Shown: one piece after another, positions 35,141 through 44,269 of the stretch | Position numbering within the stretch: position 1 is the stretch's first letter | Layout: every line of letters begins with the position of its first letter | DNA from: Pseudogemmobacter sp044142105 | GTDB lineage: Bacteria > Pseudomonadota > Alphaproteobacteria > Rhodobacterales > Rhodobacteraceae | Direction: 5' to 3' | DNA: 64,000 nt | Assembly: GCF_044142105.1 (NCBI RefSeq) | Contig: NZ_JBGTYM010000001.1 | Span: 1-64,000, forward strand | Position numbers and translations under genes: made by a program | The notes under the pieces: model-generated | Seen by the model: the letters and a program-made list of their open reading frames with translations, nothing else | Database searches by the model: none | Told to the model about the DNA's origin: nothing

Positions 35141-35581
35141 ATGCCCAAGCTGATCACCCTGTTGAACGGACCCAACCTTAACCTTCTCGGCCAGCGCCAG
35201 CCCGAGGTCTACGGACGTGAAACCCTGGCCGATGTGGTCACGTCCTGCACGGCACTGGCGGGCGAGCTTGGCTTGCAGATCAAGGCCTTGCAATCGAACC
35301 ATGAAGGTCAGCTCGTTGACTGGATCCAGGCGGCGCGGGCGGATTCGGCAGGGATCATCATCAATCCCGGCGCCTATTCCCACACATCGGTCGCCATCCT
35401 GGACGCGCTGAACGCTTTCGACGGCAAGGTGCTTGAGGTCCATATCTCGAACATCCACAAGCGCGAGGCCTTCCGGCACCATTCCTACGTTTCGTCCCGC
35501 GCCGAAGGCGTGATCGCCGGCTTCGGCACCGAGGGCTATCTGCTGGCCCTGCGCCGCATGAAGACGCTGGTGGCGGCATGA
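35141..35581 (+). CDS. aroQ: Type II 3-dehydroquinate dehydratase
   Basis: This enzyme converts 3-dehydroquinate to 3-dehydroshikimate in the shikimate pathway. The 146-residue protein shows the type II signature: LNGPNLNLLGQRQPEVYG (with the catalytic Tyr at the end), SNHEGQLVDWIQ, INPGAYSHTSVAI, and EVHISNIHKREAFRHHS. ATG 35141 has GGAG upstream; the longer frame crosses the metF terminator. Its stop overlaps the next gene's ATG by four bases, so the aldolase is translationally coupled. Confidence 0.96.
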   Translation: MPKLITLLNGPNLNLLGQRQPEVYGRETLADVVTSCTALAGELGLQIKALQSNHEGQLVDWIQAARADSAGIIINPGAYSHTSVAILDALNAFDGKVLEVHISNIHKREAFRHHSYVSSRAEGVIAGFGTEGYLLALRRMKTLVAA

Positions 35582-36342
35582 CCGGCGCGCTTCCCGAGAA
35601 TGGCTTCAAGCGGGGCCTGGCCGAGGGGCGGCAGCTTCTGGGCATCTGGAACACCATTCCCGGCCCGGTCGTGGCCGAATTGCTGGCAACGGCGGGCTAT
35701 GACTGGGTGCTTCTGGATACCGAACATTCCCTGACCGACATTCCCGACCTGATGGGCATGTTGCAGGCCGTCGCCCCCTATCCGGGATCGGCGGTGGTGC
35801 GAGTGGCGGGACAAGACCCGGTGCTGATGAAACGCGTCCTCGACATGGGCGCGCAGACGGTGATGGTGCCCTATGTCCAAAGCGCCGAAGAGGCGCGGGC
35901 CATCGTCGGTGCCATGCGCTATGCGCCGCGCGGCTTCCGGGGCGTCTCGGGCATGACGCGGGCCAGCCGCTTTGGCGCGGTCGGCGATTACGTCGCGCGG
36001 GCCGAGGCGGAACTGTGCCTGATCGTGCAGGTGGAAACCGCCGAAGCCGTTGGCCGGATTGGGGAAATCGCGGCGATCGATGGGGTGGACGCAATCTTCA
36101 TCGGCCCCTCGGATCTTGCGGCCTCGATGGGCCTTCCGGGGCAGGCGGGGCATCCGCAAGTGGTGGCGATGATCGAACGCGCGGTGAAGGCCATCGTGGC
36201 GGCGGGCAAGCCTGCGGGCATCCTGACCGGCGATCCGGCTTTTGCGCGCCAGTGCATCGGCTGGGGCACGCGCTTCACCGCCGTCGGCATCGACATGTCG
36301 ATCCTTGCCGCGGGCGTCCGCGCCCTTCGCGCGCAGTTCTGA
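35578..36342 (+). CDS. HpcH/HpaI aldolase family protein
   Basis: This is a 254-residue class II, metal-dependent pyruvate aldolase. Motifs are GYDWVLLDTEHS, RVAGQDPVLMKRVLDMGAQTVMVPYV, the metal-ligand segment VQVETAEAV and FIGPSDLAASMG. Characterised relatives cleave 4-hydroxy-2-oxo-heptanedioate or 2-keto-3-deoxy sugar acids; the real substrate here is unknown. The four-base ATGA overlap with aroQ links the two genes, though their chemistry has no obvious connection beyond pyruvate. Confidence 0.9.
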   Translation: MTGALPENGFKRGLAEGRQLLGIWNTIPGPVVAELLATAGYDWVLLDTEHSLTDIPDLMGMLQAVAPYPGSAVVRVAGQDPVLMKRVLDMGAQTVMVPYVQSAEEARAIVGAMRYAPRGFRGVSGMTRASRFGAVGDYVARAEAELCLIVQVETAEAVGRIGEIAAIDGVDAIFIGPSDLAASMGLPGQAGHPQVVAMIERAVKAIVAAGKPAGILTGDPAFARQCIGWGTRFTAVGIDMSILAAGVRALRAQF

Positions 36343-36344
36343 AA

Positions 36345-36371
36345 CGAAAACCGGCCCCAATAGGGGCCGGT
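36345..36371 (-). terminator. Terminator of the bioMNY operon (minus strand)
   Basis: ACCGGCCCC and GGGGCCGGT form a perfect 9-bp stem with a 4-base loop. On the minus strand it is followed by TTTTCGTTTC, so it terminates bioY transcription. It sits between the convergent aldolase and bioY genes and may slow both. Confidence 0.75.
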
Positions 36372-36414
36372 CAGGGTCTTGGAAAGCAAGCCGGGCCGCC
36401 AGGGCCCTGCAGGC

Positions 36415-36957
36415 TCAGGCCCGCGACAGCAGGCCCTGCGGCCGCGCCTTGGCAAGGCCCTGCGCCAGGAATGCCGCCAGCACCGCCTTGACCAGATCGC
36501 CCGGCACGAAGGGCAGCATGGCCACCGTCGCGGCCTTGGCCTCCATCCCGGCATTGACCATCAGGCCAGCGATGCCCAGCGCGTAAAGCACCACGATCCC
36601 CCCCAGAACCGCGCCGACAAAGGTCGCCACGCCCACCGGCGCAGACATCTTCTCGACGACAAGGCCGGTCACGAAAGCCGCGAAGGGGAAGCCGATGATG
36701 AAGCCGCCGGTCGGACCGGCCAGAACGCCGAAACCGCCGGTGCCGCCCGAAAAGATCGGCAGGCCCAGAAGCCCCAGGGCCACATAGAGGGCGACGGCCA
36801 GAAAGCCCAGGCGCGCGCCCAGCACCGCACCCGCAAGCATGATGCCCAGGGACTGCGCTGTGATCGGCACGCCAATCGGCAGCGTCACCGCCGGCACGAT
36901 CGTCAGAATCGCGATCAGCGCCGCGAAAAGCGCCAGATAGGCAAGTTTACGTTCCAT
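36415..36957 (-). CDS. bioY: Biotin transporter substrate-binding subunit BioY
   Basis: This 180-residue membrane protein is the S component that captures biotin in an ECF-type importer. It has six hydrophobic segments and the conserved BioY motifs PITAQSLGIMLAGAVLG, LPIFSGGTGGFGVLAGPTGGFIIGFP (read in parts) and PFVPGDLVKA. It follows bioN after a 67-base gap on the same strand, giving the order bioM-bioN-bioY. Having all three components together indicates a high-affinity tripartite transporter rather than solitary BioY. No BioR-type operator was visible upstream. Confidence 0.95.
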   Translation of the reverse strand: MERKLAYLALFAALIAILTIVPAVTLPIGVPITAQSLGIMLAGAVLGARLGFLAVALYVALGLLGLPIFSGGTGGFGVLAGPTGGFIIGFPFAAFVTGLVVEKMSAPVGVATFVGAVLGGIVVLYALGIAGLMVNAGMEAKAATVAMLPFVPGDLVKAVLAAFLAQGLAKARPQGLLSRA

Positions 36958-37024
36958 TTCAGCCTTCTCTCCCTCTGTCGGCAGGCCTGGCCATCCTGCC
37001 AGAACATTTGCTGCAGATGCAGCA

Positions 37025-37627
37025 TTACCTTACGTCACCTCGGGCCCGCAAGGCCTCGGCCACCTGTTCCGCATCGTCTAGCGCCCCGAGCGTCGCCGGC
37101 AGGACGATCCGCCAGCCCGCCCGCCGGGCCGAGCGCGCCCGCCAGGCCTCGGTCAGCCGCGCCACCCGTTCGCCCATCACCGGAATGAAGCGGATCACCA
37201 GCGCGACGGCCAGCCCCAAGGCGCGTGGCGGCAGGCCGAACCGGGCCAGCGGCGCGGCAAGGCGCTCGATCACGGCGATGATATCCGACAGGCGCGTGGT
37301 CATGGTGAAAAGATTTGCTGCCGCCACACCCGTCAGCAGCCGCAAGGCGATGGCGGCGCCCAGCCGCGGGTTGCCGGTGTAAAGATGCCAGGCCGCAACC
37401 ATGACGACAAAGGGCAGGACGGGGCGCAACAGCCGCAGCCCGTGCCGGGCAAAGGGCCAGCCGCCCCCCCAGAGATACAGCGCGGCGACAAGACCCAGAG
37501 GCAGCGCCAGCTGGGCAGGCGTGCGCAGCGCCACCAGAAGCGCGGTGAAAAGGCAAAGGGCCAAGAGCTTTGACCCGGCGGCAAGCCGGTGAAAGGGTGT
37601 ATCGACAGGAGAGAGCAGGCTTAGCAT
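37025..37627 (-). CDS. bioN: Biotin ECF transporter T component BioN
   Basis: This 200-residue membrane coupling subunit joins the ATPase to BioY. It starts SPVDTPFHRLAAGSKLLALCLF, the usual EcfT opening, and has four or five hydrophobic helices. The coupling-helix motifs with Ala-Arg-Gly are visible as AWRARSARRAG and AEALRARG near the C-terminus. The ATG overlaps the bioM stop by seven bases, so the two are translationally coupled. Confidence 0.92.
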   Translation of the reverse strand: MLSLLSPVDTPFHRLAAGSKLLALCLFTALLVALRTPAQLALPLGLVAALYLWGGGWPFARHGLRLLRPVLPFVVMVAAWHLYTGNPRLGAAIALRLLTGVAAANLFTMTTRLSDIIAVIERLAAPLARFGLPPRALGLAVALVIRFIPVMGERVARLTEAWRARSARRAGWRIVLPATLGALDDAEQVAEALRARGDVR

Positions 37628-38346
37628 TCGTCCAGACCGCCCAGCCGTGCCATTTCGGCTTCGAAGGCGGGAAGGAGGGTGGAGGGCGGCCCGTCACCCA
37701 CCAGGGCACCGCCCTCCAGCCACAGCACCCGGTCGCAGGTCGAAAGGCCGCGCGGATCGTGGCTGATGGTGATCAGGCGTTGGGGCAGGGCCTCGAGCCG
37801 CCGCGCCAGCCGCGCCTGCGTTGGCAGGTCCAGGGCGGCGAAGGGTTCGTCGAGAAGCAGCGTTCCCGGCCGCATCAACAGGACAGCCATAAGGCAGAGA
37901 TGCTGTTTCTGGCCCTGGCTCAGCGCCTGGGTCGACAATCCCGCCCAATGCGCGCGGCCCTCTTCGGACAAAAGCGCGCTCACCGCAGCGGCAGCATCGG
38001 CCTTGCTGTGGCCCTGCTGGCGCAGGCCGAAGGCAAGTTCCTCATCCACAGTGGGAAACAGGATCTGGTGATCGGGGTTCTGGAACAGGATGCCGATCTG
38101 GCGCAGCGCCGCCTTGCGGTCGCGCCACAGGTCCGCCCCCTCGACCATGACCTGGCCCGAGACCGGCGCCACCAGACCCGCGATGAGCCGCAGAAGCGTG
38201 GTCTTGCCCGAGCCGTTGCGGCCGATGACGGCGATGCGCCGTTCCGTCAGATGCAGGTCGAGCGGCCCCAGCGCCTGCCGTCCAGCCAGCATGACCGCGC
38301 CCGAGGCGATGACGATGCTCTGGCTTGCGGGCGGCGGCGCGATCAT
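37621..38346 (-). CDS. bioM: Biotin ECF transporter ATPase BioM
   Basis: This 241-residue ATPase powers biotin uptake. Walker A is GRNGSGKTT, the Q-loop is ILFQNPDHQILFPTV, which is typical of ECF ATPases, the signature region reads LSQGQKQHLCLMAVLL (SQG instead of SGG, as is frequent in this group), and Walker B is TLLLDEPFAALD with ITISHDPRG as the switch. It is the promoter-proximal gene of bioMNY. A terminator-type hairpin from the preceding gene lies just upstream. Confidence 0.93.
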   Translation of the reverse strand: MIAPPPASQSIVIASGAVMLAGRQALGPLDLHLTERRIAVIGRNGSGKTTLLRLIAGLVAPVSGQVMVEGADLWRDRKAALRQIGILFQNPDHQILFPTVDEELAFGLRQQGHSKADAAAAVSALLSEEGRAHWAGLSTQALSQGQKQHLCLMAVLLMRPGTLLLDEPFAALDLPTQARLARRLEALPQRLITISHDPRGLSTCDRVLWLEGGALVGDGPPSTLLPAFEAEMARLGGLDEC

Positions 38347-38357
38347 GGGATATCCTC

Positions 38358-38391
38358 AAGGAAAAGCCCCCGCCTCATAACGGGGCGGGGG
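38358..38391 (-). terminator. Terminator of the glycine-zipper lipoprotein gene
   Basis: CCCCCGCC and GGCGGGGG form an 8-bp stem with a 9-base loop; on the minus strand it is followed by CTTTTCC. It lies between the small lipoprotein gene and bioM on the same strand and should insulate bioMNY. Confidence 0.65.
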
Positions 38392-38494
38392 AGGTCTGCC
38401 AAGCCGGGACGACCAGCTTGATCCTTGAGACAAAAAGGGGAGGGCAGGCAAGATGCGGGACGGCGATTGCGCGCCGCCCCGCGATGTCACTGTC

Positions 38495-38761
38495 TTAGCA
38501 GGCCGCGATGTAGCGGTTGCCGTAGGCGTCGCGATAGTAGCACTGGCCGGGCTGGTTGGTCTGGCCGATCATCGTGCCGGCGATGGCGCCAACCGCGGCG
38601 CCGGTCAGCGCGCCCTGGGTCTTGTCCCCCTTGCCCGAGACAGCCGTCCCGATCGCAGCGCCGGTCAGGGCGCCGACAGCGGTGTTCTGCTCGGGGGTCG
38701 CCACACAGGCGGACAGGCCCATCGCGGCGATCAGGGGAAGGGCAAGAAAAGCGGATTTCAT
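38495..38761 (-). CDS. Small glycine-zipper lipoprotein
   Basis: This 88-residue envelope protein starts MKSAFLALPLIAAMGLSAC, with a lipobox Cys at residue 19. The mature part is a glycine zipper: GALTGAAIGTAVSGKG and GALTGAAVGAIAGTMIG, like the 17-kDa antigen / YMGG family, and it ends with CYYRDAYGNRYIAAC. Such proteins insert in or stabilise the outer membrane; the exact role is unknown. A longer frame antisense to gabT is a shadow. The window has a second glycine-zipper lipoprotein at 58176. Confidence 0.8.
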   Translation of the reverse strand: MKSAFLALPLIAAMGLSACVATPEQNTAVGALTGAAIGTAVSGKGDKTQGALTGAAVGAIAGTMIGQTNQPGQCYYRDAYGNRYIAAC

Positions 38762-38898
38762 GGCGTACCTCGTAAAGCCGTGTTTCACGAAGCAAACGTA
38801 TGAGCCGGGCTGCGGTTCCCCGTGATCACGATTTCCTGTGGCGGCGGGTTCCGGCCCAAGAGGGGCGCGAAATCCGCCGCAGTTCCGCCAAAGCGGCC

Positions 38899-40176
38899 TC
38901 AGCCCGCCCGGGCCGCCGCTACCGCCTCTTCCAGAATGGCCATTGCCTCGGCGAAATGCGCCTCGGGAATGGTCAAGGGCGCAAGGAAGCGGATCACATT
39001 GCCATAGACGCCGCAGGTCAGCAGGATCAGCCCGCGCTTCAGCGCTTCGACGCGCACCCGGCCGGTGAAGCCCGCATCCGGCTCCTTGCTGCCCGGCTTG
39101 CCGAATTCCACCGCGACCATGAAGCCCGGACCGCGGATATCCATGATCTCGGGCGTGGTGGCGCGCAGGCTTTCCAGCTTCTGCTTCAGCCGCGAGCCCA
39201 GCTCGTTGGCGCGGGCGCAGAGGTCTTCTTCCTCGATCACGTCGAGAACGGCATTGGCCGCCGCAACGCCCAGCGGGTTCCCGGCATAGGTGCCGCCAAG
39301 CCCGCCCGGCTGGCTGGCATCCATCAGATCGGCGCGGCCGGTGACGGCCGAGATCGGCAGACCGCCGCCCAGACCCTTGGCCATGCAGGTGATGTCGGCG
39401 GCGACGCCATGGGCCTGCATGGCGAACATCGTGCCGGTGCGGGCGAATCCGGTCTGCACCTCGTCGGCGATCATCACGATGCCATGCTCGTCGCACAGCT
39501 TGCGCACCGCCTTCATCAGGTCGGTGGGCGCAGGGTAGAAGCCGCCTTCACCCTGTACCGGCTCAAGGATGATCGCGGCGACGCGGGCCGGGTCGACATC
39601 GGCCTTGAACAGCTTGGTGATGCCTTCCATCGCCTGCGCGGTCGAGATGCCGTGCACTTCCTGCGGATAGGGCACATGGAAGACATCGGGCATCATCGTG
39701 CCGAAGCCCTTCTTGTAGGGTTCGACCTTGCCGGTCAGCGTCATGCCCATGAAAGTCCGGCCGTGGAAGGCGCCGCCAAAGGCGATGACCGCGTTGCGTC
39801 CGGTGGCGACGCGGGCGATCTTGACCGCATTTTCCACCGCTTCCGCGCCGGTCGTGGCGAAAATCGTCTTCTTCTTCCAGTTGCCCGGCACCTTCTCGTT
39901 CAGGCGCTCGGCGAGGCGGATGTAATTCTCATAGGGCAGGACTTGATGGCAGGTATGGGTGAAGCGGCCCATCTGTTCGGCCACGGCTGCCATGACCTTG
40001 GGATGGCAATGGCCGGTGTTCACCACGGCGATGCCGGCAGCGAAGTCGATATAGCGGTTGCCCTCGATATCCCAGATTTCCGAGTTCAACGCCCGGTCGG
40101 CATAGATCTGGGTGGTCATGCCCACCCCGCGCGAGACCGCGTCATCGCGGCGCTTGGCAACTTCGGCGTTCTTCAT
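38899..40176 (-). CDS. gabT: 4-aminobutyrate aminotransferase
   Basis: This 425-residue class III PLP enzyme transfers the amino group of 4-aminobutyrate to 2-oxoglutarate, giving succinic semialdehyde. Key motifs are the substrate region YIDFAAGIAVVNTGHCHP, PLP-binding TTGAEAVENAVKIAR, AIILEPVQGEGGFY, MIADEVQTGFARTG and the Schiff-base Lys in CMAKGLGGGLP. ATG 40176 has GAGAGGAAT upstream; an ATG 13 codons earlier is the alternative. No gabD is adjacent. The upstream gap (40177-40392) also carries the divergent dprA promoter. Confidence 0.93.
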   Translation of the reverse strand: MKNAEVAKRRDDAVSRGVGMTTQIYADRALNSEIWDIEGNRYIDFAAGIAVVNTGHCHPKVMAAVAEQMGRFTHTCHQVLPYENYIRLAERLNEKVPGNWKKKTIFATTGAEAVENAVKIARVATGRNAVIAFGGAFHGRTFMGMTLTGKVEPYKKGFGTMMPDVFHVPYPQEVHGISTAQAMEGITKLFKADVDPARVAAIILEPVQGEGGFYPAPTDLMKAVRKLCDEHGIVMIADEVQTGFARTGTMFAMQAHGVAADITCMAKGLGGGLPISAVTGRADLMDASQPGGLGGTYAGNPLGVAAANAVLDVIEEEDLCARANELGSRLKQKLESLRATTPEIMDIRGPGFMVAVEFGKPGSKEPDAGFTGRVRVEALKRGLILLTCGVYGNVIRFLAPLTIPEAHFAEAMAILEEAVAAARAG

Positions 40177-40331
40177 GGCAGATTCCTCTCGGGCTGGGGC
40201 GATATGCTCCGTCATGCGCTATTTGATCAAACTTCGCGACGGCGTTCAATCGCGGCATGAGGCCAGACCGGGCGTTTCGCCAAGTCCAGTGCTCAGGCTT
40301 GGGGCATTGCGAGGGAACAGAAGCGGCGCGG

Positions 40332-40347
40332 TTTACCAAGCATTAAC
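40332..40347 (+). promoter_or_regulatory. Candidate CtrA-type site TTTACCAAGCATTAAC
   Basis: TTTA-N7-TTAAC differs in one base from the CtrA consensus TTAA-N7-TTAA and lies 46 bases upstream of dprA. In Rhodobacter capsulatus, CtrA controls dprA as part of gene-transfer-agent recipient ability, so the position is meaningful. Binding is inferred. Confidence 0.45.
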
Positions 40348-40392
40348 CAGATACGGCGCAATCTGCGAGTCGCGGACAAGGCGGGGACGGTT

Positions 40393-41562
40393 ATGGCAGA
40401 TGGTCGGCTTTCGGACCCCACACACCCCACTGCACCCTTGACGGAGGAAGATCGCCTCGATCGGCTTCGTCTTGTTCGCTCCCGCCGCGTCGGTGCGGTG
40501 ACCTTTCACCGCCTGATGGCCGAACATGGAGGGGCCCGGGCGGCACTGGCCGCCTTGCCCGATGTGGCACGGGCGGCGGGCGTCAGCGATTACCAATGCT
40601 GCCCGCCTGGTGTTGCGCTGGCCGAAGTTCAGGCCGCGCGCAAACTGGGGGCTGCGATGCTCTGCCATGGCGAGCCGGCCTACCCTGCCTTGCTGGCCGC
40701 GCTTCCTGATGCGCCACCCGTGCTGTGGCTTCTGGGGGATGCCGCCCTGCTGGCGCGCCCGATGGTCGCCATCGTCGGCGCCCGCAATGCCTCGTCGCTG
40801 GGCGTGCGCATGGCACGGCGTCTGGCCGAGGGGCTGGGGCAGGCGGGCTATGGTGTGGTGTCGGGACTGGCGCGGGGCGTGGATTCCGAGGCGCATATGG
40901 CGGCATTGGCCACCGGCACGCTGGCCGTGCAGGCGGGCGGGGTCGATGTGATCTATCCCGAGGAGAATGGCGCGCTGGCGGGCGAAATCCGTGCGCGGGG
41001 GCTGCTGCTCTCCGAACACCCGCCGGGCCTTCAGCCGCAGACCCGCCATTTTCCGCAGCGCAACCGCATCGTCGCGGGCCTGTCGCATGCGGTCGTGGTG
41101 GTCGAGGCTGCGGCGCGGTCTGGCAGCCTGATCACCGCCCGCATGGCGCTGGATCAGGGGCGCGAGGTTCTGGCCGTGCCGGGCCACCCCTTCGATGCCC
41201 GCGCCGCCGGTTGCAACATGCTGATCCGCGACGGCGCGACACTGGTGCGCAGCCCGGCCGATGTGCTGGAGGTGCTGGGCCATGCCGGGGCCGCGGCCGA
41301 GGAGACGGGCGAAGTCCTGCCTGAAGCGGCGCTTCCCGGCCAGTGCGTCTTGCCCGGTCCCGCGCCGCAGAACCGCCCGCTGGCCGAGAGTGCCGCTTTG
41401 CACCGGTTGATCCTTGATCGGCTGGGTCCAAGTCCCCTGGCCGAAGACCAGTTGATCCGTGACCTTGCCCTTCCCAGCGCACAGCTTGCGCCCGAGATCC
41501 TGGCTCTGGAACTTGATGGCCAGATCCGCCGCGCCCCCGGCGGGCTTCTATCCCGCGGGTAA
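40393..41562 (+). CDS. dprA: DNA-processing protein DprA
   Basis: This 389-residue protein loads RecA onto incoming single-stranded DNA in transformation and gene-transfer-agent uptake. The Rossmann-like core is visible: VAIVGARNASSLGVRMARRLAEGL, VSGLARGVDSEAHMAAL, YPEENGALA, and FPQRNRIVAGLSHAVVVVEAAARSGSL (in parts). An N-terminal SAM-like region and a C-terminal winged-helix (about 325-389) complete the usual layout. It is followed by topA in the same direction, an order common in bacteria. Confidence 0.95.
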   Translation: MADGRLSDPTHPTAPLTEEDRLDRLRLVRSRRVGAVTFHRLMAEHGGARAALAALPDVARAAGVSDYQCCPPGVALAEVQAARKLGAAMLCHGEPAYPALLAALPDAPPVLWLLGDAALLARPMVAIVGARNASSLGVRMARRLAEGLGQAGYGVVSGLARGVDSEAHMAALATGTLAVQAGGVDVIYPEENGALAGEIRARGLLLSEHPPGLQPQTRHFPQRNRIVAGLSHAVVVVEAAARSGSLITARMALDQGREVLAVPGHPFDARAAGCNMLIRDGATLVRSPADVLEVLGHAGAAAEETGEVLPEAALPGQCVLPGPAPQNRPLAESAALHRLILDRLGPSPLAEDQLIRDLALPSAQLAPEILALELDGQIRRAPGGLLSRG

Positions 41563-41687
41563 AGACACCCGGGTCGGGGATGCCAGACCGGGGCCAGACG
41601 CCGCATTCTGCGCCCTGCGGTTGACATTCCGCCGGTCTGCCCCACATGGTGCCCCGCCATTGTCAGGCTTATCGGGAACAGGGATTC

Positions 41688-44264
41688 ATGCCAGTCGTCG
41701 TTGTCGAATCTCCGGCCAAGGCCAAGACAATCAACAAATATCTTGGTTCCGACTATACGGTTCTTGCCTCTTACGGTCATGTCCGCGACCTGCCCGCCAA
41801 GGATGGTTCGGTCGATACCGAGCATGATTTCGGCATGACCTGGGAGGTCGCGGCCGAGTCGAAAAAGCATGTCCGCGCCATTGCCGAGGCGCTGAAATCC
41901 GATGACAGCCTGATCCTTGCCACCGACCCCGATCGCGAGGGCGAGGCGATTTCCTGGCATCTGAAAGAGGCGCTCGCCTCGAGCCTCAAGAAGGGCAAGA
42001 CGGTTGCCCGCGTCACCTTCAACGCCATCACCAAGGATGCGGTGACCAAGGCGATGAAGGAACCGCGCGACATCGACACGCCGCTGGTCGAGGCCTATCT
42101 CGCCCGCCGTGCGCTGGATTACCTTGTCGGCTTCACGCTGTCGCCCGTCCTCTGGCGCAAACTGCCCGGCGCGAAATCGGCCGGTCGCGTGCAATCGGTC
42201 TGCCTGCGCCTGATCGTCGAGCGCGAGATGGAGATCGAGGCTTTCCGTGCCCAGGAATATTGGACGGTGAAGGCGGTGCTGGTCACGCCAAGGGGGCAGG
42301 AATTCGAGGCGGGGCTGGTCAGCCTTGGCGGCAAGAAACTGCAGAAATTCGACATTCCCACCGCCGAGGCGGCGGAGCTGGCGGTCAAGGCTGTCACTTC
42401 GCGGACATTGACGGTTGCTGGCGTGGAATCGAAACCCGCGACGCGCAACCCTTGGCCGCCCTTCATGACCTCGACCTTGCAGCAGGAAGCCAGCCGCAAA
42501 TACGGCATGGGCGCCAAGCAATGCATGAATGCCGCCCAGCGGCTCTATGAAGCCGGGCACATCACCTATATGCGGACCGATGGCATCGACATGGCGCCCG
42601 AAGCCGTGATGGCCGCGCGGGCCGAGATCGAAAGCCGCTTCGGCAAGGCCTATGTCCCTGACGCGCCGCGCATGTACAAGAACAAGGCCAAGAATGCGCA
42701 GGAAGCGCATGAATGCATCCGCCCCACCGATATGGCCCTGTCGCCCGACAAGATCCGGGCCGAGGATGACCAGCGCAAGCTCTATGACCTGATCTGGAAG
42801 CGCACCCTGGCCAGCCAGATGGCGGCGGCTCGGATGGAACGCACGGCGGTGGATGTCGCCAGCGCCGATGGCCAGGTGGTGCTGCGCGCCAATGGCCAGG
42901 TCGTCTTGTTCGACGGCTTCCTCAAGGTCTATGACGAAAGCCGCGACGAGGATGGCGAGGATGAGGGTCGCCTGCCGCAGATCATGCAGGGCGAAGCGGT
43001 GGACAAGCGGTCTGTCGCGCCCGAGCAGCATTTCACCCAGCCCCCGCCGCGCTATACCGAAGCCACGCTGGTGAAGCGGATGGAGGAGCTGGGCATCGGC
43101 CGGCCTTCGACCTATGCCTCGGTCCTGTCCACGATTGTCGACCGCGAATATGTGCGGAAGGACAAGAACCGGCTGATCCCGGAAGACAAGGGGCGGCTGG
43201 TCACGGCTTTCCTGTCGAATTTCTTCCACCGCTATGTCGAATATGACTTCACCGCCGATCTTGAGACCGAACTGGATGACGTTTCGGCGGGCGAGCGGAA
43301 CTACAAGGAAGTGCTTGCGCGGTTTTGGCGCGATTTCTCGGCCGCCGTGGCGGAGACCGCCGATCTGCGCATCGGCGAGGTACTGGAAAAGATCGACGAT
43401 TTTCTGGCGCCTCATCTTTATCCACCGCGTGCCGATGGCGGCGATCCGCGCGTCTGCCCGACCTGTGGCTCGGGTCGCCTGCATCTGAAGACCGCGCGGT
43501 CGGGCGGCGCCTTCATCGGCTGCGGCAATTATCCCGAATGCCGCTACACCCGGCCCCTTGGCGGCGATGCCGAAGGTGGGTCCGCCGATGGTCGGGTTCT
43601 CGGCCAGGATGCGGCGGGCAATGACATCACGCTGCGCGCCGGGCGCTTTGGCCCCTATATCCAGCGTGGCGAAGCCACCGAGGCCCAGCCCAAGCCCGAC
43701 CGCGCCAGCCTGCCCAAGGGCTGGTCGGCCGACAGCCTGACGCTGGAGCGTGCGCTTGACCTGCTGGCGCTGCCGCGGCTGATCGGCAGCCACCCCGAGG
43801 ATGCCCAGCCGGTCGAGGCCGGGATCGGGCGCTTCGGCCCCTATGTCAAGCATGGCGCGGTCTATGCCAATATTCCCGATGTCGAAGAGGTCTTCACCAT
43901 CGGCATGAACCGTGCGGTCGAGGTTCTGGCGCAAAAGGCCGCGCGCGGCGGCAAGGGCGCGCGGGGGGCTGCGGCCGAGCCGCTGAAGGTGCTGGGCGAT
44001 CACCCCGAAGGCGGCGCGGTGCAGGTCATGCCCGGCCGCTACGGACCCTATGTGAAATGGGAAAAGGTCAATGCGACCCTGCCCAAGGACCTGGCCCCCG
44101 AAGCGGTGACGCTGGAAGAGGCGCTGGCGCTGATCGCCGAGAAAGCCGGCAAGTCGGGCAAGAAGCCGGCGAAGAAGGCGGCGGCGAAACCGACGGCCAA
44201 GAAGGCCCCGGCGAAGAAAGCGGCCGCCAAGAAGCCGGTGGCCAAGAAGGCGGCGCAGGCCTGA
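41688..44264 (+). CDS. topA: DNA topoisomerase I (type IA)
   Basis: This 858-residue enzyme relaxes negative supercoils through a 5'-phosphotyrosine link. It has the Toprim domain (VVESPAKAKTINKYLG, ATDPDREGEAISWHL) and the catalytic Tyr294 in YMRTDGIDM. Downstream is a zinc ribbon (CPTCGSG ... CGNYPEC, residues about 590-615) and repeated GRFGPYVK-type modules. The extreme C-terminus (about 820-858) is a Lys/Ala/Pro tail (AKKPAKKAAAKPTAKK-like) that should bind DNA non-specifically. The start is ATG 41688; the longer frame lacks a ribosome binding site. Confidence 0.97.
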   Translation: MPVVVVESPAKAKTINKYLGSDYTVLASYGHVRDLPAKDGSVDTEHDFGMTWEVAAESKKHVRAIAEALKSDDSLILATDPDREGEAISWHLKEALASSLKKGKTVARVTFNAITKDAVTKAMKEPRDIDTPLVEAYLARRALDYLVGFTLSPVLWRKLPGAKSAGRVQSVCLRLIVEREMEIEAFRAQEYWTVKAVLVTPRGQEFEAGLVSLGGKKLQKFDIPTAEAAELAVKAVTSRTLTVAGVESKPATRNPWPPFMTSTLQQEASRKYGMGAKQCMNAAQRLYEAGHITYMRTDGIDMAPEAVMAARAEIESRFGKAYVPDAPRMYKNKAKNAQEAHECIRPTDMALSPDKIRAEDDQRKLYDLIWKRTLASQMAAARMERTAVDVASADGQVVLRANGQVVLFDGFLKVYDESRDEDGEDEGRLPQIMQGEAVDKRSVAPEQHFTQPPPRYTEATLVKRMEELGIGRPSTYASVLSTIVDREYVRKDKNRLIPEDKGRLVTAFLSNFFHRYVEYDFTADLETELDDVSAGERNYKEVLARFWRDFSAAVAETADLRIGEVLEKIDDFLAPHLYPPRADGGDPRVCPTCGSGRLHLKTARSGGAFIGCGNYPECRYTRPLGGDAEGGSADGRVLGQDAAGNDITLRAGRFGPYIQRGEATEAQPKPDRASLPKGWSADSLTLERALDLLALPRLIGSHPEDAQPVEAGIGRFGPYVKHGAVYANIPDVEEVFTIGMNRAVEVLAQKAARGGKGARGAAAEPLKVLGDHPEGGAVQVMPGRYGPYVKWEKVNATLPKDLAPEAVTLEEALALIAEKAGKSGKKPAKKAAAKPTAKKAPAKKAAAKKPVAKKAAQA

Positions 44265-44269
44265 CTTTG

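Noticed and set aside
36958..37024. A BioR operator before the biotin transporter genes
   Set aside because: No TTATMKATAA-like sequence was found upstream of bioY or bioM, so biotin-dependent control is not claimed.
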